Of a DNA stretch of 44,506 bases, positions 1 through 11,100 are shown one piece after another. The notes under the pieces were generated by a model, which saw only the letters and a program-made list of their open reading frames with translations, was not told where the DNA came from and did no database searches. A program made the translations under genes and the position numbers. How positions within the stretch are numbered: position 1 is the stretch's first letter; each line of letters starts with the position of its first letter. Source of the stretch: Rodentolepis nana (Eukaryota > Platyhelminthes > Cestoda > Cyclophyllidea > Hymenolepididae); the NCBI GenBank assembly GCA_900617975.1, contig UZAE01012365.1, positions 1 to 44,506 of the forward strand, given 5' to 3'.

Positions 1-183
1 AAAATTGGTACAGCTCTCCATCAATCAATGACGGGGCCAACGGATTCGTTGTGGAAAGCACAAGGCTACTAATGCTGATCGAAAAAAACCTCCTGTTCAC
101 TTGAACAATCGGCTGTGGTGTTGATCTCAAGGGTGGCAGGTGCAGTCGTGAGTACAGAGATCTTTCACCCCAGCCTCCAATCA
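1..183 (-). CDS. Possible further exon of the coiled-coil gene, cut by window edge
   Basis: Read on the minus strand, an open frame runs from an acceptor-like CTAG at 184-187 to the window edge, about 60 codons without a stop. The translation contains LYSRLHLPPL and later SSLVLSTTNPLAP, which looks coding in composition. The acceptor needs one base from the preceding exon. That would require the next exon to the right (506-736) to end at its alternative donor at 511 rather than the better donor at 506, so the link is uncertain. It could equally be chance openness or belong to a different gene. Confidence 0.3.
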
Positions 184-505
184 CTAGTCACTAATTGTAT
201 TTTAATGACTAAGTTTAGTGTTAGTGGTTTATAGGCTGTAATAAGGATATTCACTCCAAACTTGCTGTATCCTCGACACTGTTGCCGTAACTAAGTTCCT
301 TTGTCAGAATGAGTTGGCAAGGCTTATTTGGATGGTAATCGCATGATCATTTCGACGAAATTCATTAGAAAAATTTTCGGTTATTCACAAAGAAGCTTTT
401 AAGTTAAACGGCATAGATAAGTGATAGCTACTTTCTTACTCGGTTTCGCAAATGGGAATGACTTCACGTTTTAATAAGTAAGTTGTATAAAAATATCTTG
501 CTTAC

Positions 506-2545
506 GTTACTTTGTTTAAGAATTTCCACTTGCTCCTCAAGTGATTTAATTCGCTGATCAACGACTTCTTGCCTTCTCTCCTGATATCTCTTTACGAGAT
601 TAGCTATGTCGTCCAGTGATTCGGGGTTCAGAGCATCCTGTTTGGCTTTAACTGCGAGACGAAGAAGGTGGGATGTTTTCTCGGATTCCTGAGCAAATTT
701 CTCGCGTAATTCAAGTAGATGCTGCCTATTCGGGGGCTGTTACAACAAAAATACAAATAGTATTTAGGTTGACTTACTTTAATTCATAAAAAATAAGTAT
801 TTGCAAAATATATGCATATATATATATATATATATTGTTGAGTGTGGTCAATTTTTTAATTAAAGAGCACCACTTTGGTAACCCAGAGCTAATGGTAAAT
901 TCTACTAAGACATTTATTGGAGATTACAAATTGGATTCAAGATACTACAGGGCATAAACATTTTATTAAAAATTAATAAAAATAAATTCGGATTTATTGA
1001 ATACCCACCATAAAAGTAACACGCCTTGAAGAGCAATGTTGTTATAAATCTGGACCTGCTTCATTGCGTGAACTTCAGAACTTAACCGAGACTTTTCACT
1101 GTCTCGTTAATGATGTCTCAGAATATGCTGAGTCAAAACCGTTTAAATTTTAGTAGATTTTGCACAATTTGGTCTTGAAACTTTGGAATTATTTTAAAAT
1201 ACCTTTTTAGGTAACATATTAATAAGTGAGTAGAGCATAAAATATCGTTAAATTATGGGAATTTAATAAATATTGAAATGAATTAATCAATTTATTTATT
1301 TGTATCTGCTTATTGGATAAGTTGATGCTTTCGAAATTGTCTTTATCAAGATTCAACTTTAAGAAGCATTCAAGGGTACATCTCAGATTGCACTTCACTT
1401 TGAAGCAATATAAAGCATACATTGTGATCCTTAAAGCACTTACAAATCTGGAGATCTTAACAGAGTTAAGGATTCAACAAATGAACACTTCGACTTACTT
1501 CAGAGGGTTCAGTTCTTATAAGAACTCTTTGCTTGGCCAGAAGATTCTCTCGATGCCTAAAAATTTTTGAGGAAGAGCATTAATCTTTCAGAACTGCTAA
1601 TAAAAGTCCTGAAATCTCATTTTTGGCAATAAGTTCAACATGCATTGCCATTAAAACTATCGGGCCTTTACTTAGTCATTTTTAAATATAAATTAAAAGG
1701 CGTGTTGAATGATTAAATATTTTCCTCTTAATCGTAATAAACTCGTCCATAGATTTTCTAACATAAGATTTATTTCTTTAATTTTATAAATGCGCCAACT
1801 TGCATAAGAGTGGCATCAAGTTCTTTTTGAAGCTTATGTCGTTCTGCATAAAGACCATTTAAATGTAATCGAAGATTCAATAAATTGTGATGGAGTTCAG
1901 CTGCCTTGAGAATTGGAGCACTGTTTTCAGATGCCAGACGGTGCTTATGAGTTATTGGAGAAGAGGTATCAATTTGACTTGTCACATTGGAAGATATAAA
2001 TAAAGAATCCTAGAAGGAAAGTTTCAGCAACTATGATCTCTTACACTTTGGGTCCGAGTATGGGCTATCCTAAGTGCAGGAAGAGATAATACATTCAAGG
2101 AACGATCGCGTTCAAATTCATTTTGTTCTCTAAAATTACCAAAATTGGAAAAAGCAAAATTTAGAAAAGGAACTTTAATCTTCTTCTAAATCGACTTACT
2201 TATCCACCGAAACAGTACCTGAAAAAAATTCACATCAAAGACTGTTAGAATAAAATTATATTTGAATATTATACAACCAATGACATAGCACAAACCTATC
2301 TTACCACTTTCCCCACCTTCACAAGTATCAGATGTGACACTTGAAAAATAAGTTGAATCTGGAGACTCTTTTCCCGATGTCAGACCTTTACTAACACTCT
2401 CTGACTGCGTTGATCCGAAGTAAAAGGTTTCATCAGAAATTCGAACGCTTTTTGAAACAGTAAACGTTCCAATTGCCTCTTTAGGGCTATCTATTTCATC
2501 CACTTTTGCAGGGTATGTGTTTAAATTTTTTTGTAAATTGTACAT
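506..2545 (-). CDS. Unrecognised coiled-coil protein, 5' part (partial gene)
   Basis: I do not recognise the family. Minus-strand exons that keep phase are 2545-2305, 2218-2200 (19 nt), 2129-2045, 2009-1804, 1556-1499 and 736-506, giving 280 codons with no stop. The first ~130 residues are Ser/Thr-rich and low in predicted structure (MYNLQKNLNT start, FYFGSTQSESVSK). From about residue 140 the protein becomes Leu/Glu/Lys/Arg-rich with heptad-like spacing (ELHHNLLNLRLHLNGLYAER, then HLLELREKFAQESEK and YQERRQEVVDQRIKSLEEQV), a likely coiled coil. The join 1804 to 1556 uses a GC-AG intron (AT|GCAAGT). If that splice is not used, the frame stops at 1770 and makes a 194-residue protein. The chosen ATG at 2545 is the first in frame; an upstream exon is possible. 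It is divergent from mS23, about 540 bp apart. Confidence 0.6.
811..835. repeat. (TA)n microsatellite
   Basis: Alternating TA/AT tract inside the intron between exons 1556-1499 and 736-506 of the minus-strand gene. The rest of this intron (737-1498) is AT-rich with nothing I can name. Confidence 0.9.
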
Positions 2546-2955
2546 ACCAGAGATGTGATCTTATGCGTGTAATCGACTTACAATTATAAATGATTTCCCG
2601 GTATATACTTTCAAGGTCATAAATGCTTCATCAAATAAATAATTTCAAAGTTTATTATTAAAATTTCATGTACAATTAGAATTTGACAGATTTTAGATTA
2701 AGCATTTTAAAAGCCTTGAATTTGTAGTTTTAGTAAAAAATTACGACGTAAGAGACTTTTAATTATTATACAAAGTTAATGTTGTTTGATACATTTTCAA
2801 ATGATGCGTAAAGTTTTCAAAATAATTTCTCAGATGTGAAAAGGTCACATTAGAGCTTTGCATAATTGGCTCACTGCGTTTGGCGTGGTCTGTTTCTGTT
2901 GTTAATTTGTGCTTGGTGTTTTCGCAAAATATATTTTTAATGACCGACTTGCCTT

Positions 2956-2994
<39 letters not shown>

Positions 2995-3083
2995 GTCTTT
3001 TATTATATTAATATTTAGCTTCTTTATTAATGGTTTATGTGATTAGTTTAGCACATTATTTTTAATTTTCTAGGTAGTTGGTA
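2546..3083. promoter_or_regulatory. Divergent intergenic region between coiled-coil gene and mS23
   Basis: About 540 bp of AT-rich DNA separates the minus-strand start at 2545 from the plus-strand mS23 start. It holds a (TA)n tract at 2960-2991. It presumably contains promoters for both directions, but I see no convincing TATA box or initiator to mark them. A pyrimidine-rich stretch ending TTTTCTAG lies 10 nt before the mS23 ATG and could be a trans-splice acceptor. Confidence 0.4.
2960..2991. repeat. (TA)n microsatellite
   Basis: Uninterrupted TA repeat of about 32 bp in the divergent intergenic region. Confidence 0.95.
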
Positions 3084-4684
3084 ATGTCATCTTATGGTAG
3101 CCGTGCACACAAGGTTTCAAGCATCTATCGAAGGTAACTTGCACTATTTTTAAAATTGATGCTTTTCTAAAATATTTTTCATCATTCTTTCCTAAATCAG
3201 GGTCAATGGTCTTCTTAAAAATGGAGCTTTGAGTGCAAATGAAAAGCCGTTATGGTTCGACGTATATAAGGCTTTTCCACCAAAAATCGAGCCTACCTTT
3301 GAACGTCCGCTCCCTACTGATCTTCAAGTTCGTGAAATTCTTTATCCAGAAGATGTTGGCCGAGCGTAAGCCGATGTTTCATTTATCTAGGATTTCGATA
3401 CAGCCCATTTTTCTTGCTATATTGCTTTTGTTTTTCTTGTATGCATTTCTTGATGTTAGTAAATTGTTTAATTGGCGTTAAGTGATCATCAGCTGTTACA
3501 AGTATTGGAACGCTGGAGTAATATTTTTTACAGGGAAATTTGTGAATTATATCAGATGTAGGTTCATGCTTGTTGGAATGTTTTGGGATTTTCAATTGTG
3601 CTTTAAGCCACTGGCTTGGAATGTTAAAGACAATTTCACCGGTTATTCAAGGTTCAAATGTGTCCGAAGTTAATTTAAATCTGTTTATGTTTTAATATAC
3701 TTTTCGGTGAATATACAACAAGGTTTTTTAGAGGCAGCGGATCCAGTTATCTACAAGTCCTAAAGAGAATCGATCGTTTCAAATTCTCAGGCTTTTATTT
3801 CATCAGATAAAGTGAATTCTTGTAAAACATTATTATAAAAACCGGACCTTTCGACCATAAAAAATACGTTGAAAAGACGATCCTTTTTGTTTACTTTTAT
3901 TTTTTTATTTGTTTTTCAGGAAATTCTTTCGAACATTTGAAAATTCATCTGAGGATCTCCATAATTTGTTCTCTCAACAAGACAACGGAACTCATCTTTC
4001 CAAGTAAGTGTGTACTTAATACTAGTTGAAGAAACTGTGTTAATTAATCTTACATCTCTTAGTTGCCAAGCTTGTTGTAAGACCAGGCATTTGTGATCTA
4101 AAATACGAACTTTTTATGTACTATTAATCATCATAAATTTTTGGGGTTGAATATTTTCTTCAAATTTTAATTTCGCCCAGCAATATTGTGTCATATGCTG
4201 ACCTCTTGTCTCAACTTTCAACAGTCCATCAATGTGCTTCTCTCATCAGTTCGGCCCAGATTGACTAGGTGTCATTTCTATGGTATGCGCTCATGAAGAC
4301 GGGGAGTTCTCATTCCTGGTCGCTTCCATTTTAACAGTGCACAATTGTAATCCTTGTTCCTCTTTCCTCTACTTAGATAGAGAATTAGGTCATTTTGCTC
4401 CTTATAAACCGACATTACAATTTTCATCTAAACGATTAACAGGAAATCTAACTCTGATTTGATTGAAAGTAAAACTCCAATGCAGATGACATTGCTGTAT
4501 TGCGGTTGTGGAAAATATGTGCTTATTTAATTCACATTCTTGTAGGTTTATTGCCAAAGGCCGTTCAATGGGAGCTGATGAAAATATGGAGTTGTGGGAA
4601 GATGACCAGTTCATTGAAAATCTTCGAATTAGCCTTCAGAAGGACGGAATTATCTTGAGAGAAAAGAAGAAACCTCCCACCTAA
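3084..4684 (+). CDS. MRPS23: Small ribosomal subunit protein mS23, mitochondrial
   Basis: Structural protein of the mitochondrial small ribosomal subunit, imported into the matrix. Four exons keep phase: 3084-3133, 3201-3365, 3920-4003 and 4546-4684, giving 145 residues, shorter than the human protein (about 190), whose C-terminal tail is variable. The N-terminal half carries the family signature: NGLLKNG followed by NEKPLWFDVYKAFPPKIEPT and then FERPLP, matching the GVL..KPLWFDVY.AFPP..EP.F.RP block of animal mS23. Exon 3 encodes AKFFRTF, matching the following K-F-x-x-x-F region. The C-terminus is lysine-rich (LREKKKPPT). Introns are 67, 554 and 542 nt. ELAC1 follows 136 bp later on the same strand, so this is probably the first cistron of a two-gene transcript. 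The phase of exon 1 fixes the ATG near 3084. Confidence 0.9.
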
Positions 4685-4820
4685 TCTCGTAAATTAGTCC
4701 AGACATTTGTACAAACATACATAAATTTGCAACTGCATTGCCGTCTTCTTCTCTTCGCCCAATCTAAAATATTACGGTTTCTTTAGTGCGTTTAGTGGAG
4801 TAAATTATTCATGATTTTAG
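4685..4820 (+). promoter_or_regulatory. Intercistronic spacer with candidate trans-splice acceptor
   Basis: The spacer between the mS23 stop and the first ELAC1 codon contains a pyrimidine-rich stretch (TCTTCTTCTCTTCGCCC near 4743) and ends in ATTTTAG at 4814-4820. No canonical AATAAA is seen. The only ATG (4811) is out of frame with ELAC1, and the frame just before 4821 is a TAG stop. This is what an SL acceptor between two operon cistrons would look like. Confidence 0.6.
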
Positions 4821-7199
4821 GACCTTATTTTCCTTGGTACCGGTTCAGCTTACCCTTCTCCCCATAGAGGGGCTTCGGCATCTGTTCTTCGTCATAGTAA
4901 CGGGACTCAATGGCTTTTTGACTGTGGTGAAGGCACCCAAATTCAGATCCAGCGATGTGCAGCAGTCAGGGCACAGAAAATCACTCGAATATTTATTTCC
5001 CATCTCCATGGAGACCATATATTTGGTTTGCCAGGTATGTTGGCTACCATCTCTGGAATGCGGGAACACGTAACTGACCCCATGGTTGTTCACTCAATTG
5101 AACCGGATAAGAACCCCGGACCTCCAGATTTGGAGATATATGGGCCTGCGGGATTGAGAAGATTCTTAAGATCATCAATCAGTTTGTCATGGTAATTTCA
5201 CTGATCTATCATGCACACTTTCAATCTTCGATTTCGACTGGTTTAATTTTTTTAAAGGTCACTTCTGCACTTGACCTACGTTGTACACGAACTTCATCCT
5301 CGGCCTGATATGATAGCCAATTGCTACCCTTATTGGACAAAGATTGATCTTGACCCTGTAAGAGACAAAAGGCTGTATTTTGAGCTTGAAGGCAGGGACA
5401 TCTTCCCAGATGAACATGGTATATCGCTTTGTTTAACCTTAATTTAAGTAGTTCAGAGTTCCCTGTTTGATCATGTTGAGGTTGTTAATAGTGTAGATTG
5501 CAGTTGGTTGTTCTTTTTTGTTGCTACAAAGGAAGTTTGAGAAAATGCTATTTGAATGAAAATATTTCACTTCTGTTCTGACGGGTTGGTATGGAAGTCA
5601 GAAAATTCATGACTTAGCTATATTATCAGTGTATCGTGATGGATAATCTCACCGATGTCCTCGTGTTTTGGTGGCCAGAGGCTACGGTGCCGTTGCTTAA
5701 GCCTGACCAATGGGACACTTTGTAGAATTCGAGTTTCTCACAAGGGACGTTTAGTTATTTTGCGCCTTCAATTTGCAATGAGTGCTGTAAAAGGCTTTAT
5801 AAAAGGGGGTCTTCAGTTAAAAAAATCATTCAATTAAAAGACAATGGGGTTATGCAGCAGTTTGAGATATTTTCGGAGAGATTAGTGGAGTTATTCAAGA
5901 ACCAGTTTTTCCGCTGTCGAATTTTCTCTTTATAAATCATAACGTTTAGAAACTCTGGGCTCGAAAGTGGCTTTATTTGTTGTTCAGGTTTCTTTCGAGA
6001 CATTTTTGACAAGGCGAACGGAGTGAAAGACGATAGGAGTAATTTTGTGGCTCACGCATTTATGCTTGAACATCCGGTTCCTTGTGTCGGTTATCTCTTT
6101 TTGGAACCCTCGCCTCTACCCGCTCTCCATGCCGACAAGGCCATTGCCCTGGGGGTCAAACCAGGTCCTCTTATGGGGAAATTAAAAGCCGTGAGTTAAG
6201 ACCTCAGTAATCCATAAAAAGTGATTTCTATTTCACCTAATCTACAATCTTTTTTTCCAAGGGTCAATCAGTGACATTTGAGCGCGATGGGAAACAGGTC
6301 ACTGTCAGCCCCTCACAAGTTTTAGGTCCTCAGAAGCGTGGTCGTCGGATAGCAATTCTAGGAGACAGTCGCAACTCCTCTGAATTGCGACGTCTACTTC
6401 AACTTCTCTGTTATGAATCTAGAATTGGTAAAATTGATCAAAGGGGTGAGCACTTTAAAGCCAATGCCACTTGGAGACTGGATTGTCTTGTCCATGAGGC
6501 CACAGGACATTCAGGGGAACAAGGTGATCAATCGATGGCAGATAAGGGTCATTCCACTGCCAGATCTGCAGCAGCCTTCGCTTCCACCATTGGAACGAGA
6601 CAGTTGGTGCTGAATCATTTCAGTCAGAGGTTTATCAATGATGAAGCCTTTTTATCGCGTAAGTTTTTCTGCAGCATTTATCATTGGTCAAATTCATAAC
6701 TATCTAGCTTTTGTTAGTAGCCCACAAGCCAGTCAAGGAGGGCACTTTCTTTCACTCGTCTTAGCTCCCTTGTTAGAAACTTGAGTTTTACCCTCCTCTA
6801 AGCCAATGAAATTGGCCATTCCGTGAATGTGCCCCCAATGACTCGGCAGACGAGCACCTAATTTCTCTTATGGTGGATTGCTCAATGTAGCCAAGATATC
6901 TTACGTAGCCTCAGAGAACCTCTTTTCTCATGATAGCTCCTTACTCTCCTTGAGACTGAGTCATTTTGCTCATTTTGATATTTCTTAACCCCTCTTATCG
7001 ATTATCTTTTTTTCTACATTTAGAAGGAAAAGATCCTGTGAATTATTCGAGAGTATCTTCTCTGTTGGAGGATGCCAAAAGTTGCAAAGAATTTGATGGC
7101 GAAGTTCATCTGTCAGATGATTTAAAAATAATTCCGATTGTTGGCAATGTTGAAGATGGTGATGATCTTGAACTCGATACTAAACTTCAGGCTCAATGA
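4821..7199 (+). CDS. ELAC1: Zinc phosphodiesterase ELAC1 (short-form tRNase Z); start codon likely supplied by spliced leader
   Basis: Metallo-beta-lactamase-fold endonuclease that cuts the 3' trailer from precursor tRNAs. Exons: 4821-5191, 5258-5418, 5988-6190, 6262-6658 and 7024-7199; phases agree and give 435 codons plus a Met, against about 363 residues in the human enzyme. Counting an external Met as residue 1: FLGTGSAYPSP at 5-15, phosphate-binding FDCGEGTQ at 34-41, zinc motif HLHGDH at 62-67, ILGD with the bridging Asp at 281, HEAT loop at 324-327, GHST at 342-345, and a final His in LNHFSQR near 365. All metal ligands expected of the family are present. The first exon opens directly at an acceptor AG with no ATG; the first internal Met lies after the zinc motif. 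Animal ELAC1 proteins begin M-x-M-D-V-x-FLGTG, so AUG joined to GAC CTT ATT reproduces the expected terminus. Confidence 0.92.
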
Positions 7200-8163
7200 A
7201 TAGGGCTGAATTTTTTTAACTGAAATATCATTTTTATGATGTTGTGAATAATATGACAAAGTAATATACCTTTTCTTGGCGTTTACCTTCTCAATCTTCT
7301 TTTTTAATGCTGGGAACGTGAAGATCTTATCGATCTTACCAGCAAATTATTATTTGGCGTGTTAGGGCGAGCTTTTGTTATAAGAGTGGGAGAAGGTCGC
7401 CATTCTTTCACTATGACTGCTACAACATGGGGTAGTAGCTGAGTGGGTCTTGGAATTATTCCAGCCCTTTGGCAGGGGGGGGGGTTATCATTTATGATAT
7501 AAATTTTTGATGGATATCATAAAGGTATAATGCTCAGGAAAGTAAGGGAGAAATGTTGACTTCATTATTGTCAACTGTATAATGATATGATGCCACTTAA
7601 GGAAGCAATTACGACAAATGAAGAACATTGTGAAAGTTCCAAGTCGAGACATTGTGTGGCAAACCAGCATTTTTGTATTTACTGGTTTTTTAATACCGTA
7701 TAATTAGAAATGAGTATTCAAGAAAAAATCAAACTCTCAAGGATACTACAATTATTTGTGCAGTAGAGGATTTATCATATGTTCGGTTTTTGAAATTAAA
7801 GCATGTCATTAGTAGGCAATGCAAAGTTATTCAATTGCAAATAAATCCAAAGTAAAGGCGCATTCATTCTGTGATATCTTTTCTTCGTTTATTTTATGAA
7901 AAATTATTTATAAATATTAATCGATAAGTTGGCTTCAGACAAAAAATTTAAAAGTTGGGAATCTCTTGGCTTATAGTGTCAAATCAAAATTCATTAATAA
8001 TATATTTTCGAAAATTTTGAGTTAATAGCTTTAATAAACTGACAAATTAGAAATCTGGGTCAATGTAATTTGGTATAAGTTACATCATTTGAAGGTCGAA
8101 TGTGAGGTTGTGTCCTTGGGACAGTTAAATAATGTAATATAGTTGAGTCGTGATGTCTAAATT
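7200..8163. other. Intergenic region ELAC1-REV3
   Basis: About 960 bp of AT-rich DNA. It holds a short G run near 7476-7485 and an AATAAA near 7841. I see no gene, RNA or recognisable repeat. It should contain the ELAC1 3' end and the REV3 promoter. Confidence 0.6.
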
Positions 8164-11100
8164 ATGACCTCAAATTTCTTACTAAAAATATTCAAACTAG
8201 AATATTATTTTGACAAGCCTTATGAAGACTTGCAGCTACCATACTCTGATCTTTTGGGTCGGACATACATGCGACTTCCCATTATTAGGTGTTTTGGAAC
8301 CTCACCGTCAGGTTTGTTAATATTTATTGGCCTTCTGTTCATTATTACTTTTTAAGATGGTGATTTTATTATAATAATTATTGCACACTTTTCAGGTCAA
8401 AAGTTATGCGCACATATTCATGGTGTATTACCATATCTCTACATCGAGGACAAATCATTTGGCTTTATCGACAATAAAACTGCACTTCTTGATCAATTAC
8501 GTTCACTTGCCAAAAGAATCGAAACAGTTCTTTCTTCTCGGGCCCCGGATTCGTTTGAAGGGAAGCACCTAGTTTACGATCTTGAACCGCTTTCTGCAAG
8601 GTAAGTTTAGCATTACTATATATTCCATTTGCTCATTTTCTAGGTCAATCTATGGATTCCGTGATAGAGATACCACTTTCATAAAAATTTCCCTAACTGA
8701 CCCAGGGGATGTTCCGATTCTTGGAGAAATGTTCCTCTCTGGGGCTATTTATGGGTTTCCAGTTCAGCCATTTGAAGTTCATATTCCTTTCCTTCTTCAA
8801 GTAAACTTCCAACTGTCGATTTTAAATTGTTTTACTAGTTTTGTGCTGATTATAATCTACAGGGTATGAACTTTTTGGAAGCAAGGGCGTTCAGAGTTCG
8901 AGGTAGGTTGATATTTTGGTGACGATTTCGTCAATAGACGTCAGATCTCGTGGAGATTCGTCATCATCTTTGAATCAAAGTAACCAGTTATCCTTCACAA
9001 TGACTCAGGAAGGGTAGGAAATTGAATTTGAAGTTGTAAACATCTTTTTAAATAGGTCATTTGGTCCACGTTCAAGTGCTCTTCGGCAGACCAGCACGGA
9101 TGTCGAGGTTGATATTTCTGCCTGTGATATTCTTAATCGACTAGAGTGTTGCGAAGGTAATTTCACTTATATGTATATTCTCTCTTCTTGGTAATTAATC
9201 CGAATATTTTTATTGAATTTTATTAGATTAACTCTTATCTTTTATCTTGTTATCACTTTACACGCTTGTTAATGAAATTGCCATGGTAAAATGGAGAGTT
9301 GAACGCTCATCCTCTCTGCTCGGTGAAAAGGAAGACTATAAATTGCATTGTACGTAAATTATAGTTTCTTGCTGAGTTCACTCATAGAATTTACTAACTG
9401 TCGTCAATGAAATTAACTGATCGACAACAAGGAAATCATCCATTTAACTCCTCTCCAAATGGGGGGGGGGATATGATTTATTAAATTGATTAGTAGCACT
9501 TGGCTTTTGTTTCAAAGTTGATTTTTTCTCTGGTGCACTTTACACATTGCTTACTTTCTTAGTTGATGGAAATTTAAACGCTGGTCTGAATTTCCTCTGG
9601 GATGAGGAGCGCGTGAGACGTGAGGCACTGAAAAAGTCTGGAGCAATAGAGGCGATGCCGGCGGAAATGCCAACTGTTGATGGTCTTCTTCCATTATCTG
9701 GTTAATCCTATTTAAACTTGCGCACCTAATTGTTTTTTATTAATTTTGCTTTACTTAAACGCTTGTTCTACATTTATAGGGAGACCGAATGCGGTTCCTG
9801 TAGATAATGAGTTGGATCAAATCGAGTGTTTCAATCAACTATCTAGAGGTGGGTTCTTCCAGTTTATTCCGAGTCATTTATATATTGTTTTTAAATATTT
9901 ATTTAGAGTGCAATTTGAGTCAACCAGAATGCAGCCAACGTTTGGATTTTACTCAAAGCCAATCAAGCGGTCTTTCGCAAAGGGCTCTAGAGGAGCTTTG
10001 TGAATTGGCCGAGGCATCTGAGGATTTCGATGCTTGCCTCCAGTCTTCCCTTCCAACTTCCATCGTCGCTTTTCTTAGCGCTAGTCAGTCCGTTTCTAAG
10101 GTTGGTTTTATTTTAGGCACCAATCTAAATACAAATTCTATTGGATCTCTTACTATGGTACAAGCCCCCCCCCCACCCCAGTTGATTCTTGTCTTTGCGT
10201 CATAACTATCTGTTGCCTGCTTAGTTGCAAAATCCCACTAATTTTTTTATATGTGTTAATTTTATTATTTATATTATTTGTAATATTTATTAATACCAAA
10301 TGCCTGGCGTTTTGATAGCTGAGGGGGGGATATCAAAGTGAAAAAAGTCGAGAGGGGAGACAGAATAGCGATTCACAGACGTAAAAGAGAGACAGACTGA
10401 CACAAAGGCTGAGAAAAGGTAAAATGAGTACTGTGGAAGTAGTCGAATATGACGGACAGCCGGGTCATGTTAGTTTGAAGTAAGAAGTCAACTGCCAGTT
10501 AATAGACTCTTTTGCCGTATGAGTATACGTTGCCCGGGGTGCACCACATGGAGGTAAGTCTATCGCACACCCCTTATTTGAAAAATCTATATATATTATT
10601 TATTTATTTTATAATTTCAGATCTTTTGTTTGCCTTTATATTTTCCGGAGTACACTCAAGCTTGCTTGTCACTGCAAATCTCATCTACATGTGAGACGAA
10701 TTGTCATCTAGGGCAAATGGGAAACTTATAATTTTTAGCTTTGAAACTTCCATTTGGCCTATTATTTGCCCCCTTTTTAATGAAGTGGCTCAAAACAAAA
10801 ATCAAATGCCTACCTTTGGGGAGAAAGCGAAAATCGAGGGTCTGATCTTTATAGAAAAAATCTCAGTTTGCGATTAGTGGTTGTTTGCTACTAAGACTTT
10901 CATTACCTAGAATTTCTGAGAGCATTTGATTATGTTGTCGGTCTTTATACTCGCTTGAATCTTTTCTCGTTCTCGTTCCCATCGGCCAATTTTTTTAAAT
11001 ATTTTTTTAGTCTACGCTTGATTGGATCCCCACCTTGAATCAGTCAGAAACGGAGGAAGATCTAGACTCTGCGCTTTTGTCTAGCGCTCGTGCATCTATT

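Noticed and set aside
4811..4823. ATG at 4811 as the ELAC1 start
   Set aside because: It reads out of frame with the conserved FLGTG sequence and hits a different frame; the AG at 4819-4820 is a better explanation as an acceptor.
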